A stretch of 23,391 bases of DNA from Candidatus Pelagibacter sp. (GCA_029941985.1 JAPYTV010000003.1:1-23391), one strand, 5' to 3'; shown: positions 1 through 8,098, counted from the first letter of the stretch. The notes: a model not told the origin generated them from the sequence alone. Translations and numbers: made by a program.

Positions 1-13
1 TAAATAAGATATT

Positions 14-1294
14 ATGAGTGCATCTTCTCAAACTAAAGATCTTAAAAATAGAATACTCTTTACTATATTTATATTAGCAGTCTATAGATTTGGTACTTTT
101 GTTCCACTGCCAGGAATTGATCCTGAACAATTACAAACAATGATGCAAGGTAACCAAAAAGGTTTACTTGGCATGTTCAATGTGTTTTCTGGTGGAGCAG
201 TCAGTAGAATGGCTATATTTGCATTAGGAATAATGCCTTATATCTCATCATCAATTATTGTTCAGTTACTAACTGGTGTGTCAGAATATTTTAAAAATCT
301 AAAAGCACAAGGCGAAATTGGAAGAGCAAAAATTACTCAAATAACAAGATATGGAACTGTTTTATTGGCAACAATACAAGGTTATGGACTTTCGGTAGGT
401 TTAGAGTCATCCGCAGATTTAGTTATTAATCCAGGTGCTTTTTTTAAAATTTCAACAGTATCAACAATTGTTGCTGGAACTTTATTTCTAATGTGGCTTG
501 GTGAACAAATTACACAAAGGGGTATAGGAAATGGTATTTCATTAATAATTTTTGCTGGGATTGTTGCTGAAATTCCAAGAGCATTAGTAACAACATTTGA
601 ACTTGGTAGAACAGGTGCAATTTCAACTATAATGATAATTGCAATATTTGTTTTATTGATTGCAACAATAATGTTTATTGTTTTTATGGAAAGAGCCTTA
701 AGAAAAATACTTATAAATTATCCAAAAAGACAGATGGGAAATAAAATGTATGGTGGTGAATCTTCTCACTTGCCATTAAAAATAAATCAAGCAGGTGTTA
801 TTCCTGCAATTTTTGCGTCAGCACTATTATTGTTACCAGTGACTTTTTCTAATTTTAATTTTTCAGATAATGATACTTTTTTAAATATAAGTTCATATTT
901 TACACAGGGTCAGCCGCTGTATATGATTTTATATGCATCAGGTATAATATTTTTTACTTTTTTTTATACATCAATAACATTTAATCCTGTAGAGACTGCT
1001 GAAAATTTAAGAAAGTATGGTGGTTTTATACCAGGTATAAGACCTGGCGAAAGTACAGCTTTATATATAGAAAATATTTTAACCAAATTAACAACTATAG
1101 GTGCACTTTATTTAACACTTGTATGTTTAATGCCTGAATTTTTAATTGCTAATTATCCAATTCCATTTTATTTGGGAGGTACTTCAATTTTGATTGTTGT
1201 GGTTGTTGCTATCGACACTGTTACTCAGATCCAAACAAGATTAATGAGTTCACAATATGAGCAATTAATTAAAAAAACACAATTCGGAAAATAA
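14..1294 (+). CDS. secY: Protein translocase subunit SecY
   Basis: SecY is the channel-forming subunit of the SecYEG inner-membrane translocon, which exports unfolded proteins and inserts membrane proteins. The 426-residue product has about ten hydrophobic segments and family landmarks: PLPGID near residue 31, the GIGNGISLI motif at 170-178, the cytoplasmic loop with MERALRK (225-231), and the loop with NPVETAENLRKYGG then PGIRPG, whose Arg343 matches the arginine needed for SecA-dependent transport. The length is near the usual 430-450. An in-frame TAA at 5-7 lies just upstream, so the ATG at 14 is the only sensible start and the gene is complete. Only 4 bases separate it from adk, the normal alphaproteobacterial order at the end of the spc ribosomal-protein operon. 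Identification is secure. Confidence 0.98.
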   Translation: MSASSQTKDLKNRILFTIFILAVYRFGTFVPLPGIDPEQLQTMMQGNQKGLLGMFNVFSGGAVSRMAIFALGIMPYISSSIIVQLLTGVSEYFKNLKAQGEIGRAKITQITRYGTVLLATIQGYGLSVGLESSADLVINPGAFFKISTVSTIVAGTLFLMWLGEQITQRGIGNGISLIIFAGIVAEIPRALVTTFELGRTGAISTIMIIAIFVLLIATIMFIVFMERALRKILINYPKRQMGNKMYGGESSHLPLKINQAGVIPAIFASALLLLPVTFSNFNFSDNDTFLNISSYFTQGQPLYMILYASGIIFFTFFYTSITFNPVETAENLRKYGGFIPGIRPGESTALYIENILTKLTTIGALYLTLVCLMPEFLIANYPIPFYLGGTSILIVVVVAIDTVTQIQTRLMSSQYEQLIKKTQFGK

Positions 1295-1298
1295 TAAA

Positions 1299-1940
1299 GT
1301 GAACATTATATTATTTGGTCCTCCAGGTGCGGGCAAAGGTACTCAGGCACAATTCATTGTAAAAAAACACAATTACTTTCAATTATCCACAGGTCAATTA
1401 TTAAGAAATGAAACTAAACAAAAAACAGCCCTTGGAAAAGAAATTGAAAAATTAATTTCAAATGGAAAATTTGTTTCTGATGAAATAGTTGACTCTTTAC
1501 TAAAACAATCAATTACTAATTTAAAATTTAGAGATAGAATTATTTTTGATGGGTACCCCCGAAATGTTGAACAGGCAATAAATTTAGAAAAAATCTTATC
1601 TGAATTCGATCAAAATATAGGTCGAATAATATTTTTAAATGTTGCTCGTGATATTATTGAAAAGAGAATTATGGGACGTATGACCTGTGAAAAATGTAAT
1701 ATGATTTTAAATGCATTCTTTAACAAAAGTGAAATTGAATTACATCCATGTGGTAAAGAATATCTTGTAAAAAGAATAGATGATAACCTTGAAACTATTA
1801 TAGAGAGATATGATACTTATATAAATACAACAAAACCTGTGCTTGATTTTTATTTAAAAAATGAAAATTTTTACACAATTGATGGCAATGCTGAAATTGA
1901 AGAAATAACGAGTAAAATCAACAAAATTCTTACAGTTTAA
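1299..1940 (+). CDS. adk: Adenylate kinase
   Basis: Adk interconverts ATP + AMP and 2 ADP in the cytoplasm. The P-loop GPPGAGKGT is at residues 7-15, the AMP-binding segment LSTGQLLR follows at 29-36, and FDGYPRN at 83-89 is the conserved core. The LID (about 120-160) begins RIMGRMTCEKC and carries Cys130, Cys133 and Cys151, with Glu154 in the place of the usual fourth Cys or Asp, so it is probably a zinc-type lid with an unusual ligand set. The start is a GTG four bases after the secY stop; the protein begins MNIILFGPPG, as the family should, so no earlier start is needed. Length 213 is typical of the long (LID-containing) form. It is probably cotranscribed with secY. Confidence 0.97.
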   Translation: MNIILFGPPGAGKGTQAQFIVKKHNYFQLSTGQLLRNETKQKTALGKEIEKLISNGKFVSDEIVDSLLKQSITNLKFRDRIIFDGYPRNVEQAINLEKILSEFDQNIGRIIFLNVARDIIEKRIMGRMTCEKCNMILNAFFNKSEIELHPCGKEYLVKRIDDNLETIIERYDTYINTTKPVLDFYLKNENFYTIDGNAEIEEITSKINKILTV

Positions 1941-1944
1941 GACA

Positions 1945-1972
1945 TTGACTTTAAGACATCTTCTTATATAAA
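1945..1972 (+). promoter_or_regulatory. Candidate sigma-70 promoter before rpsM
   Basis: In the 55-base gap between adk and rpsM there is TTGACT (1945-1950), a 16-base spacer and TATAAA (1967-1972). This is a near-consensus -35/-10 pair about 24 bases before the rpsM ATG. It would allow rpsM-rpsK-rpoA-rplQ to be transcribed separately from secY-adk. The -35 match is informative in such AT-rich DNA; the -10 match much less so. No ribosome binding site is obvious before rpsM. Confidence 0.45.
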
Positions 1973-1995
1973 AGGCTAAATTTATTCTCAAAAAT

Positions 1996-2379
1996 ATGGC
2001 TCGTATAGCAGGTGTTAATATTCCACAAAACAAACCTGTCCAAATTGGACTGACATATATTTATGGAATAGGTGATAAATTTTCTAAACAAATTTGTTCA
2101 TCGCTTGAAATAGCAAAAGAAAAAAGAATTAATGAATTAACAGATGATCAAATTTTAAAGATTAGAGAATATATAGATCAAAATTTTAAAGTAGAAGGTG
2201 ACCTTAGAAGAGATTATTCAATTAGCATAAAAAGATTGATAGATCTTGCATGTTATAGGGGTAGTAGACATAAAAAAAAATTACCAGTACGAGGACAAAG
2301 AACAAGGTGTAATGCAAGAACAAGAAAAGGTAAGGCAATTGCTATTGCTGGAAAAAAATTAACTCCTCTTAAAAAATAA
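1996..2379 (+). CDS. rpsM: 30S ribosomal protein S13
   Basis: S13 sits in the head of the small ribosomal subunit and touches the P-site tRNA and bridges to the large subunit. The 127-residue product starts MARIAGVNIP and has the helix-two-turn-helix region with YIYGIGDKFS, the DLRRDYSISIKRL stretch and the diagnostic basic tail VRGQRTRCNARTRKG. In the last motif an Arg-Cys pair replaces the common His-Thr, which is a small variation. The gene begins 55 bases after adk behind a candidate promoter and ends three bases before rpsK. It is the first gene of the alpha operon (rpsM-rpsK-rpoA-rplQ); as in other alphaproteobacteria, rpsD is not in the operon. Confidence 0.98.
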   Translation: MARIAGVNIPQNKPVQIGLTYIYGIGDKFSKQICSSLEIAKEKRINELTDDQILKIREYIDQNFKVEGDLRRDYSISIKRLIDLACYRGSRHKKKLPVRGQRTRCNARTRKGKAIAIAGKKLTPLKK

Positions 2380-2382
2380 TAT

Positions 2383-2835
2383 ATGCCAAAAGTTGATAAA
2401 GTTGAAAATAAAAAAGAAGAAGTTGTAGAAAAAACAGAAAAAAAAGTACAAAAAAGTTCTTATTCCAAAAAGAAAAAAATTAAGAAAAATATTTTAAATG
2501 GTATTGCTTATGTTCAATCTACATTTAACAATACAATAATCTCAATTGCTGACACTAATGGCAATGTAATTTCTTGGGCGTCAGCAGGACAAAAAGGTTT
2601 TAAAGGATCTAGAAAATCTACACCTTATGCAGCACAAATTGCTGCAGACTCAGCGGCATCAAAAGCTTTAGACTATGGAATGAAAACACTGTCTGTTGAA
2701 GTTAAGGGGCCAGGCTCTGGAAGAGAGACGGCTTTAAGAGCGCTTCAAGCAAGAGGATTTAAGATTCTTTCAATAAAAGACACAACACCAATGCCACATA
2801 ACGGAACACGACCACCAAAAAAAAGGAGAGTTTAA
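2383..2835 (+). CDS. rpsK: 30S ribosomal protein S11
   Basis: S11 forms part of the platform of the small subunit near the mRNA exit path. The conserved body begins around residue 40 (NGIAYVQSTFNNTIISI) and runs through SWASAGQKGFKGSRKSTPYA, the VKGPGSGRETALRAL signature and the C-terminal HNGTRPPKKRRV. Length 150 exceeds the usual 128-130 because of a Lys/Glu-rich, low-complexity N-terminal extension (about residues 3-35). The ATG at 2383 directly follows the rpsM stop, and the extension reads in frame without interruption. The TAA abuts the rpoA ATG, and the AAAGGAGAG inside its last codons serves as the rpoA ribosome binding site, so the two are translationally coupled. Confidence 0.97.
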   Translation: MPKVDKVENKKEEVVEKTEKKVQKSSYSKKKKIKKNILNGIAYVQSTFNNTIISIADTNGNVISWASAGQKGFKGSRKSTPYAAQIAADSAASKALDYGMKTLSVEVKGPGSGRETALRALQARGFKILSIKDTTPMPHNGTRPPKKRRV

Positions 2836-3864
2836 ATGGAAAGTGTAAATGTAAATGCTAAAAATTGGAAAGCATTAATTAAACCTGCACAACTAGATGT
2901 AAAAATTAGTGAAGATAAATCACATGCAAAAATTATTGCTGAGCCTTTAGAAAAAGGTTACGGATTAACTTTAGGTAATTCATTAAGAAGAATTTTACTT
3001 TCATCTATTAGAGGTGCAGCAGTAACATCATTACAAATCGATGGTGTTTTACATGAATTCACATCAATAAAAGGTGTAAGAGAAGATGTAACAGATATAG
3101 TTTTAAACATCAAATCTTTAGCTTTAAAAAGTGGTTCTGAAGGAACTAAAAAACTAATGTTAGATGCAAAAGGCCCTGGTGAAATTAAAGCTTCAGACAT
3201 AACACCAGTTGCTGATATTGAAATATTAAATCCAGATTTAGTTATTTGTAACTTGGACGAAAACACAAATTTTCATATGGAAATGAATGTTGGTACTGGA
3301 AAAGGATACGTTCCAGCAGTAATGAATAAACCAGAAGAACCACCATTAGGTTTAATAGCAATAGATTCATTATTTAGTCCTGTTAAAAAAGTTTCTTACT
3401 CAATAAGTACAGCTAGAGAAGGTAAAGCTTTAGATTATGACAAGTTAACTATGGAAGTTGAAACTAACGGATCTGTTTCGGCAGAAGATGCGGTTGCTTA
3501 TTCAGCTAGAATTTTTCAAGATCAACTTAATATGTTTGTAAATTTTGATGAACCTGTAGAAGTTCCAGTTGTTGAAGTTTCAACTGAACCAGCATTTAAT
3601 AAAAATTTATTAAAAAAAGTAGATGAATTAGAATTATCTGTGCGTTCAATGAATTGTCTTAAAAATGATAATATTATTTATATAGGTGATTTAGTTCAAA
3701 AGTCAGAAGGTGAAATGCTAAGAACACCAAATTTTGGAAGAAAATCACTAAACGAAATAAAAGAAGTTTTAACTGGAATGTCTTTATATTTAGGTATGGA
3801 AATACCTAACTGGCCGCCAGATAATATCGCTGAAATGTCGAAAAAATTAGAGGAACAAATCTAA
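2836..3864 (+). CDS. rpoA: DNA-directed RNA polymerase subunit alpha
   Basis: RpoA is the alpha subunit that dimerises to seed assembly of core RNA polymerase and contacts UP elements and activators. The N-terminal domain (about 1-235) contains LEKGYGLTLGNSLRRILLSS, the standard dimerisation and beta-binding motif. The C-terminal domain (about 255-330) keeps the DNA-binding helices: LSVRSMNCLKN, with the Arg and Asn equivalent to E. coli Arg265 and Asn268, and NFGRKSLNEIKE. Length 342 is a little above the usual 330-340. The gene has a clear Shine-Dalgarno sequence (GGAGAG, 2825-2830) before its ATG and overlaps rplQ by one base (TAATG). Conservation of the C-terminal DNA-contact residues suggests that UP-element recognition is retained. 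Confidence 0.98.
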   Translation: MESVNVNAKNWKALIKPAQLDVKISEDKSHAKIIAEPLEKGYGLTLGNSLRRILLSSIRGAAVTSLQIDGVLHEFTSIKGVREDVTDIVLNIKSLALKSGSEGTKKLMLDAKGPGEIKASDITPVADIEILNPDLVICNLDENTNFHMEMNVGTGKGYVPAVMNKPEEPPLGLIAIDSLFSPVKKVSYSISTAREGKALDYDKLTMEVETNGSVSAEDAVAYSARIFQDQLNMFVNFDEPVEVPVVEVSTEPAFNKNLLKKVDELELSVRSMNCLKNDNIIYIGDLVQKSEGEMLRTPNFGRKSLNEIKEVLTGMSLYLGMEIPNWPPDNIAEMSKKLEEQI

Positions 3865-4301
3865 TGAGACACGGAATGGCTAATAAGAAGTTAAATCGTA
3901 CTTCAGAGCATAGAAAAGCTTTATTAAAAAATATGTTAAATTCCTTAATTAAATATGAGCAGATAACAACAACACTCCCAAAGGCTAAGTTTCTAAAACC
4001 TCAAGCAGACAAAATTATTACATTAGGGAAAAAAGAAACATTACAAACAACTAAAATGCTTATGTCTAAACTTCAAGATATTACCTCTGCAAATAAGGTT
4101 AAAAAAACTTTATCCAAAAGATATGAAAAAAGAAATGGCGGATATACAAGAATTATTAAAGCAGGTTTTAGATATGGTGATAATGCACCAATGGCTGTTA
4201 TAGAATTTGTTGATAGAGATGTAGAAGCAAAAAGAATTGATAGAAAGAAAAAAGATCCTACCAAAGAGAAAAACGAAGAAAAAAAATTAGCGACTGCTTA
4301 A
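3864..4301 (+). CDS. rplQ: 50S ribosomal protein L17
   Basis: L17 is a large-subunit protein near the peptide exit tunnel. The product opens MRHGMANKKLNRTSEHRKAL, which is diagnostic, and continues with NMLNSLIKYEQITTTLPKAK and the GGYTRIIKAGFRYGDNAPMA segment. Length 145 is normal for alphaproteobacteria, which carry a C-terminal Lys/Glu-rich tail as seen here. The start overlaps the rpoA stop by one base and is preceded by AGAGGA (3849-3854). It is the last ribosomal gene of the cluster and is followed after only 24 bases by a pseudouridine synthase. Confidence 0.98.
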   Translation: MRHGMANKKLNRTSEHRKALLKNMLNSLIKYEQITTTLPKAKFLKPQADKIITLGKKETLQTTKMLMSKLQDITSANKVKKTLSKRYEKRNGGYTRIIKAGFRYGDNAPMAVIEFVDRDVEAKRIDRKKKDPTKEKNEEKKLATA

Positions 4302-4325
4302 TTTATTATATTACAATAGCACATT

Positions 4326-5240
4326 ATGAAAAAGTCTTTTTGCGTTGATTCGACGTGTAATGATATGAGAGTTGATCGTTGGATTAGAAATAATCTAGGA
4401 AATATTCCTCAAGGACTGATTGAAAAAAGTTTAAGAAATGGAAAAATTAAACTAAACAATAAAAAAATAAAAAGCTCACAAAAATTAAAAGTAAATGATC
4501 AAATTGATTTATTTGATTTTGATTTTAAAGAAACAATTGTTCAAAAAAAAATTAAATTTAAGCCATCAGAAGAAATTATCAAGGCTAATGAGGAATTAAT
4601 AATTGATAACAATGAAGACTTTATTGTTCTAAACAAGAGTTCTGGAATATCGGTTCAAGGAGGAACTAAATCCAAAAAAAATCTTGTGGATATTTTTGCA
4701 AAAAGTGAAATTTTTCAGAATACGAAACCTTATTCTGTTCATAGACTTGATAAAGATACTTCTGGAGTTTTTATTATGGCAAAACATAGAGAATCTGCTC
4801 AATTATTAACGTCTCTTTTTAGATTAAGAAAAGTTCACAAAACATATTTAGCTATATGTCATGGCGAGTTAACAAAAGAATCTGGCGAATGGAATAATGA
4901 ATTAACAAGATATGATAATGATAAAGAGATAGTTGAAAAAGCAAGAACAATTTATAAAGTTTTGGACAAAAATTCTATATGTAGCCTTGTTGAAATGAAG
5001 CCGATTACCGGAAGAAAACACCAACTAAGAAAACAATTATATGAAGTGGGTAACCCTATTTATGGAGATCAAAAATATAAATTTAGTAATACAGATAAAG
5101 CAATAAATAAAAATTTAATGCTACATTCTTATCAAATTAAATTTATGATTAATGATAAAAAATATACTTATACAGCTCTCTTACCAGATTATTTTAAAAA
5201 ATTGTTAAAAACTAAAAGACTTAGATTTCCAAGTTCTTAA
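4326..5240 (+). CDS. rluC: RluA-family rRNA pseudouridine synthase (RluC-like)
   Basis: The enzyme isomerises specific uridines in RNA to pseudouridine, most likely in 23S rRNA. Residues about 13-65 form an S4-type RNA-binding domain (MRVDRWIRNNL, then NGKIKLNNKKIK). The catalytic domain follows, with VLNKSSGISVQGG near 101-113 and HRLDKDTSG at 139-147, where Asp142 is the expected catalytic aspartate; KPITGRKHQLRKQL and GDQKYK come later. The domain order and the 304-residue length fit the RluC/RluD branch. RluC is favoured because alphaproteobacterial rluC genes often lie downstream of rplQ, but the exact target uridines cannot be read from sequence. The 3' end overlaps the end of lipB on the other strand by 20 bases. 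Confidence 0.85.
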   Translation: MKKSFCVDSTCNDMRVDRWIRNNLGNIPQGLIEKSLRNGKIKLNNKKIKSSQKLKVNDQIDLFDFDFKETIVQKKIKFKPSEEIIKANEELIIDNNEDFIVLNKSSGISVQGGTKSKKNLVDIFAKSEIFQNTKPYSVHRLDKDTSGVFIMAKHRESAQLLTSLFRLRKVHKTYLAICHGELTKESGEWNNELTRYDNDKEIVEKARTIYKVLDKNSICSLVEMKPITGRKHQLRKQLYEVGNPIYGDQKYKFSNTDKAINKNLMLHSYQIKFMINDKKYTYTALLPDYFKKLLKTKRLRFPSS

Positions 5241-5841
5241 TAAAATTATTAATAATTGTTTTATCTAGATTATCATAATCTTGATCGAAAATTTTTTTAA
5301 GATTTGTAACATCTTTGTCAGTTATTCCACATGGAACGATATTTTTATATTTTTTTAAATCATTACTTACGTTAATTGCAAACCCATGGTAGGCAATCCA
5401 TTTACTTACTCTAATACCTATAGCTGCAATTTTTTTAATTTTTTTTTTATCTTCTATCCAAATTCCAATATTTTTGGGATCTCCAAATGCGTTGATACCA
5501 AATTCAAATAAACTTTCAATAATAGTTTTTTCTATTAAGGTAATAAATTTTCTAATATCTTTTTTTCTCTTTTTTAAATCTATTACAAAATAACAAATAA
5601 TTTGACCTGGTCCATGATATGTGATTTTGCCACCTCTATTTGTTTTAATTAAATTTATATTTTTATCTAAAATTTCATCTTTACTATAATTTGTTCCGGC
5701 CGTATAAATATCATCATGTTCTAGCAGCCATATTAAATCATTTTCTTTATTTTCATTTATATTTTTTAATCTTGCTTCTAAAAAGTCTATAGCAGTTTTA
5801 TATTTAACAGGTTTTATTGACTTTTTTATCTCAATATTCAT
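5221..5841 (-). CDS. lipB: Octanoyl-[ACP]:protein octanoyltransferase LipB
   Basis: LipB moves the octanoyl group from acyl carrier protein to lipoyl domains of 2-oxoacid dehydrogenases and the glycine cleavage H protein; LipA then inserts the sulfurs. The family motifs are intact: EHDDIYTAGT (41-50), NRGGKITYHGPGQ (68-80), KIAAIGIRVSKW with the catalytic Lys137, YHGFAINVSNDL, and PCGI with the acyl-thioester Cys171. Length 206 is normal. The TAA lies inside the end of the convergent rluC gene. It is divergent from mgtE with 61 bases between the start codons. lipA is not in this window. Confidence 0.95.
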   Translation of the reverse strand: MNIEIKKSIKPVKYKTAIDFLEARLKNINENKENDLIWLLEHDDIYTAGTNYSKDEILDKNINLIKTNRGGKITYHGPGQIICYFVIDLKKRKKDIRKFITLIEKTIIESLFEFGINAFGDPKNIGIWIEDKKKIKKIAAIGIRVSKWIAYHGFAINVSNDLKKYKNIVPCGITDKDVTNLKKIFDQDYDNLDKTIINNFIKNLEI

Positions 5842-5902
5842 TTAAAAATTGTATTATCTTAATTATGTATTAATAGTGCGCAATTGAATTATAGGTAAAT
5901 TT
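5842..5902. promoter_or_regulatory. Divergent lipB/mgtE intergenic region
   Basis: These 61 bases separate the start codons of lipB (minus) and mgtE (plus), so they must hold promoters for both unless transcription enters from elsewhere. A weak TTGTAT (5849-5854) with TATTAA or TTAATA boxes near 5868-5875 could serve mgtE, but the spacing (13-15) is poor and AT-rich DNA produces such matches by chance. The region is too short for an M-box magnesium riboswitch, which needs well over 100 bases. A short AGG (5894-5896) is the only ribosome-binding hint for mgtE. Confidence 0.3.
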
Positions 5903-7276
5903 ATGTCTTTAATAAAAAAAATAAAAGATAAAAAAGTAAATTTTGAGTTTAACAAAGAATACATAAAAGTTGTCACATCAAAAATTGCTGATAATGATGC
6001 TTTATTTATTACTAATTCTTTTAAAGAAATGCACCCAGCAGATGCAGCTGATATAATTGAACACTTAGGTCAAAATGATAGAGAAAGTCTAATTAAGTTA
6101 AATAATTTTAAAATTGATCCTCAAGTTTTTATTGAACTAACTGAATCTATACAATCAGAAATTATTAAATATTTATCTGCAGATGCAATAGTAAGAATTC
6201 TTAATAACCTTGAATCTGACGATGCAATTGCAATATTAGAAAATGTTGAAGAAAAAGATAAAAACATAATTTTAAGTTCATTACCTCCTAAAGATAGATT
6301 TGCACTATTAGAAAGCTTAAGTTATCCAGAAGATACGGCCGCAAGAATTATGCAGCGTGAATTTACTGCTATACCAAGTAATTGGTCAGTAGGTCAGACT
6401 ATTGATTATTTAAGAGATAATAAAGATTTACCAAGTGAGTTTTTAGAAATATTTATTGTTGATGAAGAATTTAAACCAATAGGAACTGTTCCTTCATCAA
6501 AAGTATTAACTACTTCACGCGATACAAAAATGCTTTCTATTATGTCTGAGTCTCAATTACTTATACCAGTTGATATGGATAAAGAAGAAGTTGGTAATTT
6601 GTTTGAAAATTATAATTTAAACTCAGCATGTGTTGTTGATAAAAATAATAAATTAGTTGGGATGATTACTAATGATGATGTCTTAACAGTATTAAAGGAA
6701 GAAGCTGAAGAAGACGCCTTAAGACTGGCCGGAGTAGGTGATGAAGCTATAACAGATGGAGTTTTTATTAAAACTAAAAGAAGATTCAATTGGTTATTGT
6801 TAAATTTATTTACAGCATTTATTGCAACATGGGTTATTAGTATCTTTGGAGCAACAATTGAACAAATGGTTGTTTTAGCATTTTTGATGCCTATAGTTGC
6901 ATCAATGGGTGGTAATGCCGGCATGCAAACTCTTGCTGTAACAGTAAGAACTTTAGCAACTAACGATCTAACAAAAAATAACTTTACTAAAAATATAATA
7001 AAAGAATTTAATATCGGAATTTTAAATGGAATTATATTCGCAATTATAAGTTCAATTATAGTTCAAATTTGGTTTCAAGATTCACTGCTTTCAATGATAA
7101 TTTCTATTTCAATGATACTAACAATGATAGTTGCTGGATTATTTGGAATATTGGTACCTGTAACTCTAAAAAATATGAATATTGACCCGGCAATTGCATC
7201 GAGTGTTTTTGTTACCACAATAACTGATGTTATAGGTTTTATTTCATTTTTGGGTGTAGCAGCTTATTTTTTATAA
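5903..7276 (+). CDS. mgtE: Magnesium transporter MgtE
   Basis: MgtE is a homodimeric inner-membrane Mg2+ channel gated by cytoplasmic Mg2+. The 457-residue product has the full layout: an N-terminal superhelical domain (about 20-135, with MHPADAADIIEHL), a CBS pair (about 140-265), a connecting plug helix, and five transmembrane segments (about 295-457). Conserved membrane motifs are present: MPIVASMGGNAGMQTLAVTVR, and DPAIASSVFVTTITDVIGF near the end, where Asp442 matches the pore aspartate of characterised MgtE. The length agrees with the family (about 450). The gene is alone on its strand between lipB and panC; no magnesium riboswitch precedes it. A short AT-rich hairpin follows the stop. 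Confidence 0.96.
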   Translation: MSLIKKIKDKKVNFEFNKEYIKVVTSKIADNDALFITNSFKEMHPADAADIIEHLGQNDRESLIKLNNFKIDPQVFIELTESIQSEIIKYLSADAIVRILNNLESDDAIAILENVEEKDKNIILSSLPPKDRFALLESLSYPEDTAARIMQREFTAIPSNWSVGQTIDYLRDNKDLPSEFLEIFIVDEEFKPIGTVPSSKVLTTSRDTKMLSIMSESQLLIPVDMDKEEVGNLFENYNLNSACVVDKNNKLVGMITNDDVLTVLKEEAEEDALRLAGVGDEAITDGVFIKTKRRFNWLLLNLFTAFIATWVISIFGATIEQMVVLAFLMPIVASMGGNAGMQTLAVTVRTLATNDLTKNNFTKNIIKEFNIGILNGIIFAIISSIIVQIWFQDSLLSMIISISMILTMIVAGLFGILVPVTLKNMNIDPAIASSVFVTTITDVIGFISFLGVAAYFL

Positions 7277-7277
7277 T

Positions 7278-7305
7278 TAAGATTAAAAATTATCAATTAA
7301 TCTTA
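7278..7305. terminator. AT-rich inverted repeat at the mgtE/panC junction
   Basis: TAAGATTAA (7278-7286) and TTAATCTTA (7297-7305) are perfect 9-base arms around a 10-base loop. It starts two bases after the mgtE stop and contains the panC stop on the other strand, so it sits where a bidirectional terminator for two convergent genes would be expected. The stem has only one G-C pair and no clean U-run, so termination would be weak and the match could be chance. Confidence 0.35.
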
Positions 7306-8098
7306 CTTTATTGATATAGTAAGCAATAAAAATTTTATATTTTTTATTAATAATAATTTTTTTTAAATCAATAATATTTCTTATTTCTAAATATTCAATT
7401 TTAATCTTAAATTGTTTAATCAGAAAACTCTTTTTTTTCTTTAACAAAGAATTGATATTATTCTTATTTTTCATAATCTGAGATTTAAATTTTATTAAGT
7501 CATTAGCGATAAAACCTGCTTTTATTAGGTCATTACTTTTTAAAAGATAATGCCTAGATGATAAAGCTACATTATTTTTATTCCTAATCGTTTTGCATGA
7601 ATAAATTTTACTGTTAAATTTAGATTCTATAAAATTTTTAACTAAAAGCAATTGTTGGAAATCTTTTTCACCCATAAATATATAATTTGGAGTTAATAAT
7701 TTAACGAAGCGTTCCATTATGTCTAAGACACCCTCAAAATGTCCCTTCCTAAACTTTGCACATAATATTTTTTGTGACTTATTTAATTTAATTTTATTTA
7801 ATCTTTTTTCATTATAAATTTCTTTACCATGGGGTAAAAAAATATAATCTACATTAAGTTTTTTTAAGATTTTAAGATCTTTATTGAGTTTTCGGGGGTA
7901 ACTTACAAAATCTTTCTTGTTATCAAATTGTGTTGGATTAACAAAAATACTAACTAATGTTTTTTTACATTTTTTTTTTGATATTTTTATGAGAGAAATA
8001 TGTCCCTTGTGTAGACCACCCATTGTAGGAACAAATCCTAAATCTGAAATTCTATTAATTGCCTTATTTAGATCAATTATTTTACTTATTATTTTCAT
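7283..8098 (-). CDS. panC: Pantothenate synthetase (pantoate--beta-alanine ligase)
   Basis: PanC joins pantoate and beta-alanine with ATP to make pantothenate, the coenzyme A precursor. The nucleotidyltransferase motifs are clear: FVPTMGGLHKGH (22-33, the HIGH-like motif), SIFVNPTQF (50-58), KGHFEGV (118-124), MGEKDFQQLLLVK (142-154) and LSSR (179-182, the KMSKS-like loop). Small departures are Gly28 for the usual Ala in TMGALH and Gln149 within GEKDFQQL, which is normal. Length 271 is slightly short of the usual 280-290. The protein is very rich in Lys, Asn and Ile, more so than the translation genes nearby. panB, panE and panD are not in the window. It converges on mgtE (6 bases between stops) and diverges from galU (34 bases). 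Confidence 0.95.
   Translation of the reverse strand: MKIISKIIDLNKAINRISDLGFVPTMGGLHKGHISLIKISKKKCKKTLVSIFVNPTQFDNKKDFVSYPRKLNKDLKILKKLNVDYIFLPHGKEIYNEKRLNKIKLNKSQKILCAKFRKGHFEGVLDIMERFVKLLTPNYIFMGEKDFQQLLLVKNFIESKFNSKIYSCKTIRNKNNVALSSRHYLLKSNDLIKAGFIANDLIKFKSQIMKNKNNINSLLKKKKSFLIKQFKIKIEYLEIRNIIDLKKIIINKKYKIFIAYYINKVRLIDNF

Noticed and set aside
2958..3266. A 102-codon minus-strand open frame inside rpoA
   Set aside because: It is a shadow of the rpoA reading frame with no family resemblance.
5244..5257. Palindrome AATTATTAATAATT near the rluC/lipB convergent ends, considered as a terminator
   Set aside because: It is made only of A and T, has no loop, lies in lipB coding sequence and is easily expected by chance in this composition.
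5267..5281. Inverted repeat AGATTAT / ATAATCT
   Set aside because: The single-base loop cannot form a hairpin and the repeat is inside lipB coding sequence.
6610..6924. A 104-codon open frame on the minus strand inside mgtE
   Set aside because: It is antisense to the CBS and first membrane region of MgtE, which has intact family motifs.
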